A DNA stretch of 55,813 bases from UBA3305 sp002373555 (GTDB taxonomy: Bacteria > Bacillota > Clostridia > Lachnospirales > Lachnospiraceae), in assembly GCA_946612455.1 (NCBI GenBank), contig CAMOER010000016.1:1-55813 (forward strand), in the 5' to 3' direction. Made by a program: the position numbers and the translations under genes. Positions 32,563-40,143 of the stretch are shown here, one piece after another; the stretch's first letter is position 1, and each line of letters starts with the position of its first letter. Under the pieces are notes generated by a model, which was not told the DNA's origin, ran no database searches, and saw only the letters and a program-made list of their open reading frames with translations.

Positions 32563-34515
32563 ATGAATAAAATGACCTTCAGGAGATCATTGCGTTTTTA
32601 CAGAAATCTGATTGCAGCGCTTGCGTTATGCGCGGCTTTTGCGGCTTCCGCGAATGTGCAGGCAGCCACGAAGGAAGATCTGGACGATCCGGATTATGTG
32701 AAAAGATATTATCAGACGAAGAGCACCGCAGCTGCCGGAAATGCCGGCACCACGGGAAGCGTTTCTTCGGACGGGTATTTTACGGACAAGAATGCAGACA
32801 AATATACGGGCATCAAATATACGCATTCCGACCGGTTCAAGGACTGTGATATCCTGCACGGTATTGATATCTCCCGGCATAACAAGATTGTGAACTGGGA
32901 GAAGGTAAAGGCCGACGGCATTGATTTCACGATCCTCCGGATCGGCTATTCCCGGCTGAACACGGATACGGTGAAAGCGACTTCCAAGCCCGGTTCGCTG
33001 AACCTGACGAAGGATGAGAATTACGAGACTAATCTGAAAGGTGTCAAGAAAGCCGGACTGCCTATGGGAGTCTATTATTTCTCGCAGGCCATCACGGTCA
33101 AGGAGGCCGAAACAGAGGCGGACTATGTACTGGAACTGCTGGGTGGTCGGAAACTCGACCTGCCGGTCGTCTTTGATTCGGAAATGACGCCGGGCGGCCG
33201 TCTTGCACTGGTCAATCCGGACAAGGCTTCCTATAACAAGATCGCGAAGGCATTCTGTGAGAAGATCAAGGCAGCGGGCTACACGCCGATGGTCTATTCC
33301 AGCTACAACGGAATGAAGCGGAAATATAATGCGGCCGAACTGGAAAGCCTGTACGAGATCTGGCTGGCGCGCTACAACAATAATACCTATTATGACGGAA
33401 AATACACGATCTGGCAGTATGCCAGCGGCGGCAAGGTGGACGGCTGCTCCACGACTGTGGATATGAACTTCTACTATCGCCCGAAGTCCGCGAAGAGCCT
33501 CTACGAACCCGTGGATGAGAGCAAACGCGTGTCGGGGCTTTCCGTAAAGCAGGCATCGTCCTCTTCATTGTCTATAAGTTTTACGGCGCTTTCTTCCGTA
33601 ACCGGATATAACATCCAGCGTTCGGAATCCTATGACGGTCCTTTTGCGAATATTGCGAAGGTGACCGGCACTTCCTACACCGATACCGGTCTGGAAGCCG
33701 GCCGGGAGTATTATTACCGGATCACGGCGAATTATACGGCGGATGGGAAGACGAAGACTGGTCCGGCATCCGCAGTCGCTTATGCTTCCACCGCAGGCAC
33801 GGGCACGAGAACAGCCAAGGTAAACCAGCTGTCCCATATCCGCGCGCTTGCCGGCACCGATTATGATTCCGTCGGTTATGTGCAGGCGGGAACGAAGCTG
33901 ACGGTGCTTGCTTCGACGAAGAATATCGACGGCGTGACCTGGTACAAAGTGAAAACAACGATCAACGGAAAGCAGGTGACCGGCTATATTTCCGGCCGGT
34001 GCGCCGATGCAGTTCTCGGGAGAGTCGCAAATGTAAAGCTGAAGAAGAATACGGCAAAGACGCTGACGATCGGCTGGAGTGCAGTCGGCGGCGCGGACGG
34101 CTATGAGATCTTCTGTGCGAGCGCACCGAACGGAACCTACAAAAAGGTCGGCGAAGTAACCGGGAAGACGTACTTTAAGCATACGAAGCTGAAAAAGTAC
34201 ACGGAGTACTACTATAAAGTGCGCGCCGTCTGCCATGTGGATACGAATAACAACAGCTATGGAAAGTATTCGAAGATCGGCACATTCGCGACAAAGAAGA
34301 CGAAGGCGAAATACAGATCCACCGGTGTCGTGACACTGCGGAAGTACGCCGGCACGAAGTATAAGAAGCTCTGCATGATCCCTTCGAAGACAAAGATGAC
34401 CGTATATTACCGGACAAAGGACAACGCCGGAACGACATGGTACCATGTAAAGGTGAAGGTGAAGGGAAAGTCTTATAAGGGCTATGTAAGCTCAAAATAT
34501 GTAAAAAAGAAATAA
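32563..34515 (+). CDS. Secreted GH25 lysozyme with alternating Fn3 and SH3 domains
   Basis: A 650-residue exported muramidase. The signal peptide ends after NVQA (about residue 34). The GH25 barrel (about 97-310) begins HGIDISRH (Asp102) and has the catalytic pair Asp205/Glu207 in PVVFDSEM; IWQYAS and TTVDMNFY close it. An Fn3-like domain (about 325-412), an SH3b-like domain (about 415-485), a second Fn3-like domain (490-585) and a second SH3b-like domain (590-650) follow, likely wall-binding. The GAGAGG site suits the in-frame ATG at 32572 better than 32563, so the protein may be three residues shorter. It is probably used for self wall remodelling or against competitors; there is no holin or phage context. 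Confidence 0.92.
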   Translation: MNKMTFRRSLRFYRNLIAALALCAAFAASANVQAATKEDLDDPDYVKRYYQTKSTAAAGNAGTTGSVSSDGYFTDKNADKYTGIKYTHSDRFKDCDILHGIDISRHNKIVNWEKVKADGIDFTILRIGYSRLNTDTVKATSKPGSLNLTKDENYETNLKGVKKAGLPMGVYYFSQAITVKEAETEADYVLELLGGRKLDLPVVFDSEMTPGGRLALVNPDKASYNKIAKAFCEKIKAAGYTPMVYSSYNGMKRKYNAAELESLYEIWLARYNNNTYYDGKYTIWQYASGGKVDGCSTTVDMNFYYRPKSAKSLYEPVDESKRVSGLSVKQASSSSLSISFTALSSVTGYNIQRSESYDGPFANIAKVTGTSYTDTGLEAGREYYYRITANYTADGKTKTGPASAVAYASTAGTGTRTAKVNQLSHIRALAGTDYDSVGYVQAGTKLTVLASTKNIDGVTWYKVKTTINGKQVTGYISGRCADAVLGRVANVKLKKNTAKTLTIGWSAVGGADGYEIFCASAPNGTYKKVGEVTGKTYFKHTKLKKYTEYYYKVRAVCHVDTNNNSYGKYSKIGTFATKKTKAKYRSTGVVTLRKYAGTKYKKLCMIPSKTKMTVYYRTKDNAGTTWYHVKVKVKGKSYKGYVSSKYVKKK

Positions 34516-34566
34516 GCGGAGCGCTGCCGGATCCGGCAGACGCATAAAACATGCAGTACGATAACG

Positions 34567-34610
34567 CAGATGACCAGGACAGAAATCACCCGGTCATCTG
34601 TGTTTTTTTT
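34567..34610 (+). terminator. Terminator of the lysozyme gene
   Basis: The stem CAGATGACC/GGTCATCTG (34567-34575 and 34592-34600) is followed by T-rich TGTTTTTTTT. A 16-bp palindrome, CTGCCGGATCCGGCAG (34524-34539), lies just upstream. Confidence 0.85.
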
Positions 34611-34638
34611 CGGGAATTTTCGGGAAGGAGAACGAACC

Positions 34639-35085
34639 ATGGCGGTATGGAGAATCATTACGGCTGCGGTGCTTGTATACACGGCGGCGGCAGATGTCCG
34701 TGAAAGAATGATCGGCAGACGGATGATCCTGGCGCTGCTGTTTCTGGGACTTGCAAGACCAGGCAGAACACCGGCGGAAATACAGCAGAGCACCTGCACC
34801 GCGCTGCTCGTTTTCGTTGTGCTTTTCACCGTTTATGCAGCCGCAGGCGGCAGATTCCTCGGCGGCGGCGATGTCCGCCTGCTTTCTGCGGAAGCATTTC
34901 TGCTGCGGGAAAATGAGCTGATCACGGCGCTTCTCATTTCCGCCGGCATGCTCCTTCTGTACTGCATATACATCCGGAAAAAGAAAGATAAAGACCGGTA
35001 TATTCCGGCGGCGGTCTTCCTGTGCCCGGGCATGATCCTGTCACTTTTCGTGACGGGATTCGTGACAGCACATCTTCAAATGTAG
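34639..35085 (+). CDS. Short prepilin peptidase (A24 family)
   Basis: A 148-residue polytopic membrane protease lacking the N-terminal methyltransferase domain, like TadV/CpaA-type peptidases. The two catalytic aspartates are in AADVRERMIGRR (near residue 16) and GGGDVRLLSAEAFLL (the GxGD motif, near 75). Four or five hydrophobic segments are seen. The start at 34639 has GGAAGGAG before it; an earlier in-frame ATG (34570) lies in the upstream terminator. It would process type IV pilin-like or Tad/Flp prepilins, but none of those genes is in the window, so it is an orphan here. Confidence 0.85.
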   Translation: MAVWRIITAAVLVYTAAADVRERMIGRRMILALLFLGLARPGRTPAEIQQSTCTALLVFVVLFTVYAAAGGRFLGGGDVRLLSAEAFLLRENELITALLISAGMLLLYCIYIRKKKDKDRYIPAAVFLCPGMILSLFVTGFVTAHLQM

Positions 35086-35105
35086 AAAATGTGCATTTTC
35101 AATAC

Positions 35106-35134
35106 TTTTCAGCGAAAAAACATTCTGCTATAAT
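35106..35134 (+). promoter_or_regulatory. Promoter of the XRE regulator gene
   Basis: TTTTCA (35106-35111), 17 bases, perfect TATAAT (35129-35134). The start codon is 29 bases on. Confidence 0.7.
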
Positions 35135-35162
35135 GCCGGGTAAATTGACGGACGGTGGGATA

Positions 35163-35495
35163 ATGAGCGGTGAGAAAAGAACGATCGACGGTACCCGGCT
35201 GTACAGTCTGCGGATGCAGATGGGGATCTCCCTCAGGCAGGCCGCGGCACTTCTGGGGATCAGCAAAAGCACGCTGTGCAGGTATGAGAGCAGAAAGGAA
35301 CTCCGGATCGACCAGTCGCGCATCGACGATATCTGCAGGATCTACAGAGTCGGCCCGGACGCGCTTCTGACGGAAAAAAGAGCGGAAGAGCATCCGGCGA
35401 AGCTCGCTTCGGAGGAAGTGGCGGCCTACTACGGACAGCTGGATGAAAGAACACAGGCAAGAATCAGCCGAATATTGCTGAGAGCACTTGACTAG
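35163..35495 (+). CDS. XRE-family helix-turn-helix regulator
   Basis: A 110-residue single-domain regulator. The helix-turn-helix is at about residues 17-40, MGISLRQAAALLGISKSTLCRYE, followed by helical residues to the end, including QLDERTQARISRILLRAL. GGTGGGA precedes the ATG at 35163. A longer in-frame reading from 35022 overlaps the prepilin peptidase gene and is not needed. It lies 70 bases before pheS on the same strand. The target is unknown. Single-domain XRE proteins often act with a partner toxin or prophage; neither is visible here. Confidence 0.82.
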   Translation: MSGEKRTIDGTRLYSLRMQMGISLRQAAALLGISKSTLCRYESRKELRIDQSRIDDICRIYRVGPDALLTEKRAEEHPAKLASEEVAAYYGQLDERTQARISRILLRALD

Positions 35496-35565
35496 ACGGA
35501 CCAAAAAAATTACAATCGTGATTTAGAGCGGTCCGGAGGAAGCGGACCAGCGGAAAGAGGGATCT

Positions 35566-36585
35566 ATGAAGGATATACTTGAAAAGATCAGGAAAGAAGC
35601 CATGGAGCGCATGGAAAGCGCCGAGAACCTGGATCGTCTGAATGAGATCCGTGTTGCGTACCTCGGAAAGAAGGGAGAGCTTACCCAGGTGCTCAAGAGC
35701 ATGAAGGACGTTGCCAAGGAAGACAGACCGAAGGTCGGTCAGATGGTTAATGATACAAGAGCCGTCATCGAAGAACGTCTGGAGGAGATCCGGCAGCAGA
35801 TCGCGGCAAAGCAGAGAGAAGCGCAGCTGGCCGCCGAGACGATCGACGTCACGCTGCCCGCAAAGAAGATGCGCGTCGGACACCGCCATCCCAACACCAT
35901 CGCGCAGGAAGAAGTCGAGCGCGTCTTCGTGGGCATGGGCTATGAAGTCGTGGAAGGCCCGGAAGTCGAGCTGGATTACTACAACTTTGAAGCGCTGAAT
36001 ATCCCGGCGAATCATCCGGCCAAAGACGAACAGGATACCTTCTACATCACGAAAGACATCCTGCTCCGCACCCAGACATCGCCTGTACAGGTGCGTGTCA
36101 TGGAGAAGCAGAAGCCGCCGATCCGCATCATTGCCCCCGGCAGAGTCTTCCGTGCGGATGAAGTGGATGCCACCCATTCTCCTTCCTTCCATCAGATCGA
36201 GGGACTGGTCATCGATAAGAACATTACGCTGGCGGACTTGAAGGGAACGCTGGCGGAATTTGCAAAGGAGATGTTCGGACCGGAGACGAAGGTCAAGTTC
36301 CGTCCGCATCATTTCCCGTTCACGGAGCCTTCCGCGGAAATGGATATCACCTGCTTCAAATGCGGCGGCAAGGGCTGCCGGATGTGCAAGGGCGAGGGCT
36401 GGATCGAGATCCTCGGCTGCGGCATGGTGCACCCGAAGGTACTGAAGATGAGCGGCATCGATCCCGAGGAGTATTCCGGATTTGCATTCGGTATCGGCCT
36501 TGAGAGAATCGCGCTCCTGAAGTATGAGATCGACGACATGCGTCTTCTGTATGAGAACGATGTCCGTTTCCTGAACCAGTTCTGA
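35566..36585 (+). CDS. pheS: Phenylalanyl-tRNA synthetase alpha subunit
   Basis: A 339-residue subunit carrying the class II catalytic core. The N-terminal coiled coil (about 1-85) contains LGKKGELTQVLKSM. The aminoacylation core includes HPNTIAQEEVERVF, motif 2-like RVFRADEVDATHSPSFHQIEG and motif 3 GFAFGIGLERIALLKYEIDD. It charges tRNA-Phe as an alpha2-beta2 enzyme with PheT, whose gene starts 14 bases later. No T-box leader is visible in the 70-base gap upstream. GAGGGA precedes the start. Confidence 0.98.
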   Translation: MKDILEKIRKEAMERMESAENLDRLNEIRVAYLGKKGELTQVLKSMKDVAKEDRPKVGQMVNDTRAVIEERLEEIRQQIAAKQREAQLAAETIDVTLPAKKMRVGHRHPNTIAQEEVERVFVGMGYEVVEGPEVELDYYNFEALNIPANHPAKDEQDTFYITKDILLRTQTSPVQVRVMEKQKPPIRIIAPGRVFRADEVDATHSPSFHQIEGLVIDKNITLADLKGTLAEFAKEMFGPETKVKFRPHHFPFTEPSAEMDITCFKCGGKGCRMCKGEGWIEILGCGMVHPKVLKMSGIDPEEYSGFAFGIGLERIALLKYEIDDMRLLYENDVRFLNQF

Positions 36586-36599
36586 GGAGGTTACTGTTT

Positions 36600-39035
36600 A
36601 TGAATACAGCATATTCATGGTTAAAGGCCTATGTGCCGGGACTTGACGCGACGCCGCAGGAATATACCGACGCGATGACACTCTCCGGAACAAAGGTGGA
36701 ATTCTATACTGAACTTGACAAGAATCTTGAGAATATCAAAGTCGGACGCATCGAGTCCGTGGAAAGACATCCGGATGCCGACAAGCTGGTCGTCTGCCAG
36801 GTGAACGTCGGTGAGGAGACCGTGCAGATCGTCACGGGCGCGCCGAATGTTTCGGCGGAGTCTGTCGGGAAGCTCGTACCGGTCGTTTTGGACGGCGGAA
36901 AAGTCGCCGGCGGCCATGACGGCGGTCCGATGCCCGCTGACGGCATTAAGATCAAAGCCGGAAAGCTCCGCGGCGTGGAGTCGAAGGGCATGATGTGCTC
37001 CATCGAAGAACTCGGCTCCTCCCGTGACATGTATCCGGAAGCACCTGAGTACGGCATCTATTTCTTCGTCGACAGGGATGATCTCAAACCCGGCGACGAT
37101 GCCGTGCATGCCCTGGGCCTGGACGATGTCGTATTTGAATACGAGATCACATCCAACAGAGTGGACTGCTACAGCGTGCTCGGTATTGCCAGAGAAGCTG
37201 CGGCCACATTCAACCTGCCTTTCGTCGCGCCGAAGGAAGAAAAGTCCGGCAATGACGAGCAGGCTTCCGATTATATTTCCGTCAAGATCGAAGATACGGA
37301 TCTCTGCGCAAGATACTGCGCCAGAGTCGTCAAAAATATCAATATCGCTCCGTCACCGCAGTGGATGCAGAGAAGACTTGCGGCAGCCGGCATCCGTCCG
37401 ATCAACAATCTGGTCGACATCACGAACTACGTGATGGAAGAGTATGGTCAGCCCATGCATGCTTTTGATCTTTCCACGATCGCCGGTCCTGAGATCATCG
37501 TGAAGAGAGCGGCGGACGGCGATACATTCGTCACGCTGGACGGTCAGGAAAGACAGCTGGACCACGATGTCCTGATGATCAATGACGCCGAGAAGGCTGT
37601 CGGCATCGCCGGCATTATGGGCGGTGAGAACTCCAAGATCACGGATGATGTAAAGACCGTTCTGTTCGAGGCGGCCTGCTTCGACGGCACCAACATCCGT
37701 CTGTCCGCCAAGAGACTCGGTCTGCGTACCGACGCTTCCGGCAAGTTCGAGAAGGGACTGGATCCGAACAATGCAGAGGCGGCCATCAACCGCGCCTGCG
37801 AGCTGATCGAAGAGCTCGGCTGCGGCGAAGTGGTCGGCGGCATGGTGGATGTCTATCCCCGCCGCATGGAAGGTCACCGCATTCCCTTCCGCCCCGACTG
37901 GATCAACAATTTCCTCGGCACCGATATCCCGGAAGAGGATATGATCCGCACGTTTGAAAAGCTGGAACTGGAATTCGACGCGGTGAACAGGGAAGTGGTC
38001 ACGCCCAGCTTCCGTCAGGATCTGGAGCAGGAAGCCGATATCGCGGAAGAAGTCGCGAGATTCTTCGGCTATGACAAGATCCCGGTCACGCTGCCGAGAG
38101 GCGAAGCGACCACCGGCAAGATCTCCTTTAAGCACCGGATCGAGAATGCCGCGAGAGACACCGCCGAATTCTTCGGCTTCTCCCAGGCCATGACATATTC
38201 CTTCGAGAGCCCGAAGGTGTTCGACAAGCTGCTGCTGCCGGCGGATGCGCCGGAGAGACAGGTGATCACGATCGCCAATCCGCTCGGTGAGGATTTCAGC
38301 ATCATGCGTACGCTGCCGTTAAACGGCCTGCTGACATCGCTTGCCACGAACTATAACAGAAGAAACAAAAATGTTGCGCTCTATGAGATTGCGAACATCT
38401 ACCTGCCGAAGGCCCTGCCGATCACGGAGCTGCCGGACGAGAGAACGCAGCTCGTGCTGGGCTTCTACGGAGACGGCGATTTCTTTACCATGAAGGGCTT
38501 TGTGGAGGAATATTTCTACCGCATCGGACTGCGCGATAAGATCAAATACGATCCGCAGACCGACAGGCCGTACCTGCATCCCGGCAGAAAAGCGGAGATC
38601 TGCTATGCCGGAAAGAAGGTCGGATACATGGGCGAGCTGCATCCGCAGGTCATGGACAACTACGGCATCGGCGAGAAGACCGTCGTGGCCGTGATCGACA
38701 TTCCTTCTCTGCTGGATCTCGCAACATTTGACAGAAAGTATACCGGCATCGCGAAATTCCCGGCAGTACAGAGGGATATCTCCATGCTCGTGAAGAAGGA
38801 GATCACAGCCGGGCAGATCGAGGAAGTGATCGAAAAGAAAGGCGGCGCGCTTCTGGAGGATGTGACGCTCTTCGATATCTACGAAGGCGCCCAGATCATG
38901 ACGGGCTTCAAGTCGATGGCTTACAGCCTGACGCTGCGGGCGAAGGATCATACCCTGACCGATAAAGAGATCACGGAGGTCATGGACAGGATCCTGAACG
39001 CACTCCGCAAGATGGACATCGAACTGAGACAATAA
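36600..39035 (+). CDS. pheT: Phenylalanyl-tRNA synthetase beta subunit
   Basis: An 811-residue subunit of normal length. The N-terminal EMAP-type tRNA-binding domain (about 40-150) starts at VGRIESVERHPDADKLVVCQVNVG. B3/B4 editing and B5 domains follow, with EITSNRVDCYSVLGIAREAAA and RLGLRTDASGKFEKGLDPNNA. The C-terminal anticodon-binding FDX-ACB domain is at about 715-811. It is co-transcribed with pheS, with GAGGAGG between. Editing hydrolyses mischarged Tyr-tRNA-Phe. Nothing is unusual. Confidence 0.98.
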   Translation: MNTAYSWLKAYVPGLDATPQEYTDAMTLSGTKVEFYTELDKNLENIKVGRIESVERHPDADKLVVCQVNVGEETVQIVTGAPNVSAESVGKLVPVVLDGGKVAGGHDGGPMPADGIKIKAGKLRGVESKGMMCSIEELGSSRDMYPEAPEYGIYFFVDRDDLKPGDDAVHALGLDDVVFEYEITSNRVDCYSVLGIAREAAATFNLPFVAPKEEKSGNDEQASDYISVKIEDTDLCARYCARVVKNINIAPSPQWMQRRLAAAGIRPINNLVDITNYVMEEYGQPMHAFDLSTIAGPEIIVKRAADGDTFVTLDGQERQLDHDVLMINDAEKAVGIAGIMGGENSKITDDVKTVLFEAACFDGTNIRLSAKRLGLRTDASGKFEKGLDPNNAEAAINRACELIEELGCGEVVGGMVDVYPRRMEGHRIPFRPDWINNFLGTDIPEEDMIRTFEKLELEFDAVNREVVTPSFRQDLEQEADIAEEVARFFGYDKIPVTLPRGEATTGKISFKHRIENAARDTAEFFGFSQAMTYSFESPKVFDKLLLPADAPERQVITIANPLGEDFSIMRTLPLNGLLTSLATNYNRRNKNVALYEIANIYLPKALPITELPDERTQLVLGFYGDGDFFTMKGFVEEYFYRIGLRDKIKYDPQTDRPYLHPGRKAEICYAGKKVGYMGELHPQVMDNYGIGEKTVVAVIDIPSLLDLATFDRKYTGIAKFPAVQRDISMLVKKEITAGQIEEVIEKKGGALLEDVTLFDIYEGAQIMTGFKSMAYSLTLRAKDHTLTDKEITEVMDRILNALRKMDIELRQ

Positions 39036-39045
39036 AAAACTCTTT

Positions 39046-39067
39046 GAGCCGGGGGAAGCCCCGGCTC
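39046..39067 (+). terminator. Hairpin after pheT
   Basis: GAGCCGGGG/CCCCGGCTC (39046-39054 and 39059-39067) is followed by TCTTA. A second, weaker hairpin (CCGGAAC/GTTCCGG) follows at about 39075-39103. Partial termination before the reductase-like gene is likely. Confidence 0.6.
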
Positions 39068-39127
39068 TCTTACACCGGAACGGGAGCCGGTTCCCTGTTC
39101 CGGCATGATCCTGACGGAGGTGGAATC

Positions 39128-39913
39128 ATGTCAGAAACGAAACTTCCCGTACTGGGCTTTATCGGAACAGGCACCATCAATTCCGCACTTGTCAAGGCAT
39201 TCTGCCGCTCGGATGCTCCCACGTATCAGATCGTGGTATCGCCGCGGTCGGAGAAAAAAGCGGCTGAACTGAAAAGTCTCTTCCCTGACCGGGTGACGGT
39301 CGCCGGCTCCGTGCAGGAAGTTGCTGACCAGGCGGACTGGCTGTTCGTGGCCGTCCTGCCGAAGGCGGCGGAGGAAGTCTATTCCGGTACGAAATTCCGG
39401 CGGGAACATAAGATCGTCAACCTGGTCGCCACGGCAGATCTTTCGCAGATCCGGGAATGGACCGGGCCGACAGAGGAACTGGTGCATATTATACCCATGA
39501 CTTTCGTCGCGGATGTCGGCGGGCCGATCGTTCTGTATCCGGAGAATGCGGCTGTCCGGGCACTTCTGTCACAGATCGGTGAAGTCGTTGCGGTGAATAC
39601 CAGGCACGAAGCGGCACTTCTGCAGGATGTCACCGGACTTTCGGCGTCCTTCTTCACGCTGGAGAGCGGGATCGTGAAATGGTGCGCTGCCCGCGGTATG
39701 GATGAGCAGACCGCGCTGTCGTATACAGCCGCCTTCTTCAGGGCGATGACAGAGCAGTCGGCGGTCGTCTCGCCGGAGCGGGTGCACGAACTGGCGGATG
39801 AATATACGCCCGGCGGACTGAACTGGTGCGGGAAGACGCATCTGACGGAGAGGACGGATGCGATCGCGCAGTGGATCACGGCGCTGGATAAGATCGAAAT
39901 AAAGAACAGCTGA
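39128..39913 (+). CDS. Pyrroline-5-carboxylate reductase-like NAD(P)-binding protein
   Basis: A 261-residue protein of the ProC/6-phosphogluconate dehydrogenase-like fold. The nucleotide-binding segment is VLGFIGTGTINSALVKAF (about 8-25), with a serine-rich RSEKKAAEL loop that suits NADPH. The C-terminal half contains the helical DVTGLSASFFTLESGIVKW segment equivalent to the ProC dimer region. The usual GSGPAY of ProC is replaced by GLSASF, so it may be a ProC paralogue of different function. The start at 39128 follows GGAGGTGG; an earlier ATG (39044) lies in the hairpin region. It stands alone after pheT and ends at a good terminator. Confidence 0.78.
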   Translation: MSETKLPVLGFIGTGTINSALVKAFCRSDAPTYQIVVSPRSEKKAAELKSLFPDRVTVAGSVQEVADQADWLFVAVLPKAAEEVYSGTKFRREHKIVNLVATADLSQIREWTGPTEELVHIIPMTFVADVGGPIVLYPENAAVRALLSQIGEVVAVNTRHEAALLQDVTGLSASFFTLESGIVKWCAARGMDEQTALSYTAAFFRAMTEQSAVVSPERVHELADEYTPGGLNWCGKTHLTERTDAIAQWITALDKIEIKNS

Positions 39914-39931
39914 AAAGAATTTGCGTAAAAT

Positions 39932-39964
39932 GGATGCTTCCGACCGTGAGGTATCCTTTTTATT
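39932..39964 (+). terminator. Terminator of the reductase-like gene
   Basis: GGATGCTT/AGGTATCC (39932-39939 and 39949-39956, with G-U pairs) is followed by TTTTTATTATTTTG. Confidence 0.7.
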
Positions 39965-40015
39965 ATTTTGTTTTGATTGAATAGTCAAAAAACTCTTTTA
40001 TATGTTTTGAAAATA

Positions 40016-40143
40016 TGTTATAATTCCGCTAAGATGGGCGTAGCCCGTCTGTTTGTGCATATTTAAATAATCTTCCTATTTTACCGGTACTGTTGATTTT
40101 GCAAATTCTGTCCGCGGAAACGGACAGGGAGGGGCCATTGCCT
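40016..40143 (+). promoter_or_regulatory. Extended -10 promoter and structured leader of the giant surface-protein gene
   Basis: TGTTATAAT (40016-40024) is a perfect extended -10 element; no good -35 is seen. The leader is about 115 bases. It holds a hairpin AGATGGGC/GCCCGTCT (about 40032-40050) and another, TGTCCG/CGGACA (40109-40114 and 40121-40126), which ends directly against the GGGAGGGG ribosome binding site. I do not recognise a known riboswitch class. Confidence 0.55.

Noticed and set aside
32563..34515. Phage endolysin
   Set aside because: The protein has a Sec signal peptide and Fn3/SH3 repeats, and no holin or phage structural genes are nearby.
35496..35565. T-box riboswitch upstream of pheS
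   Set aside because: The gap is only 70 bases and lacks the conserved T-box sequence.
40025..40143. Cyclic-di-GMP riboswitch controlling the adhesin
   Set aside because: The conserved GEMM core sequences are not present; only simple hairpins are visible.
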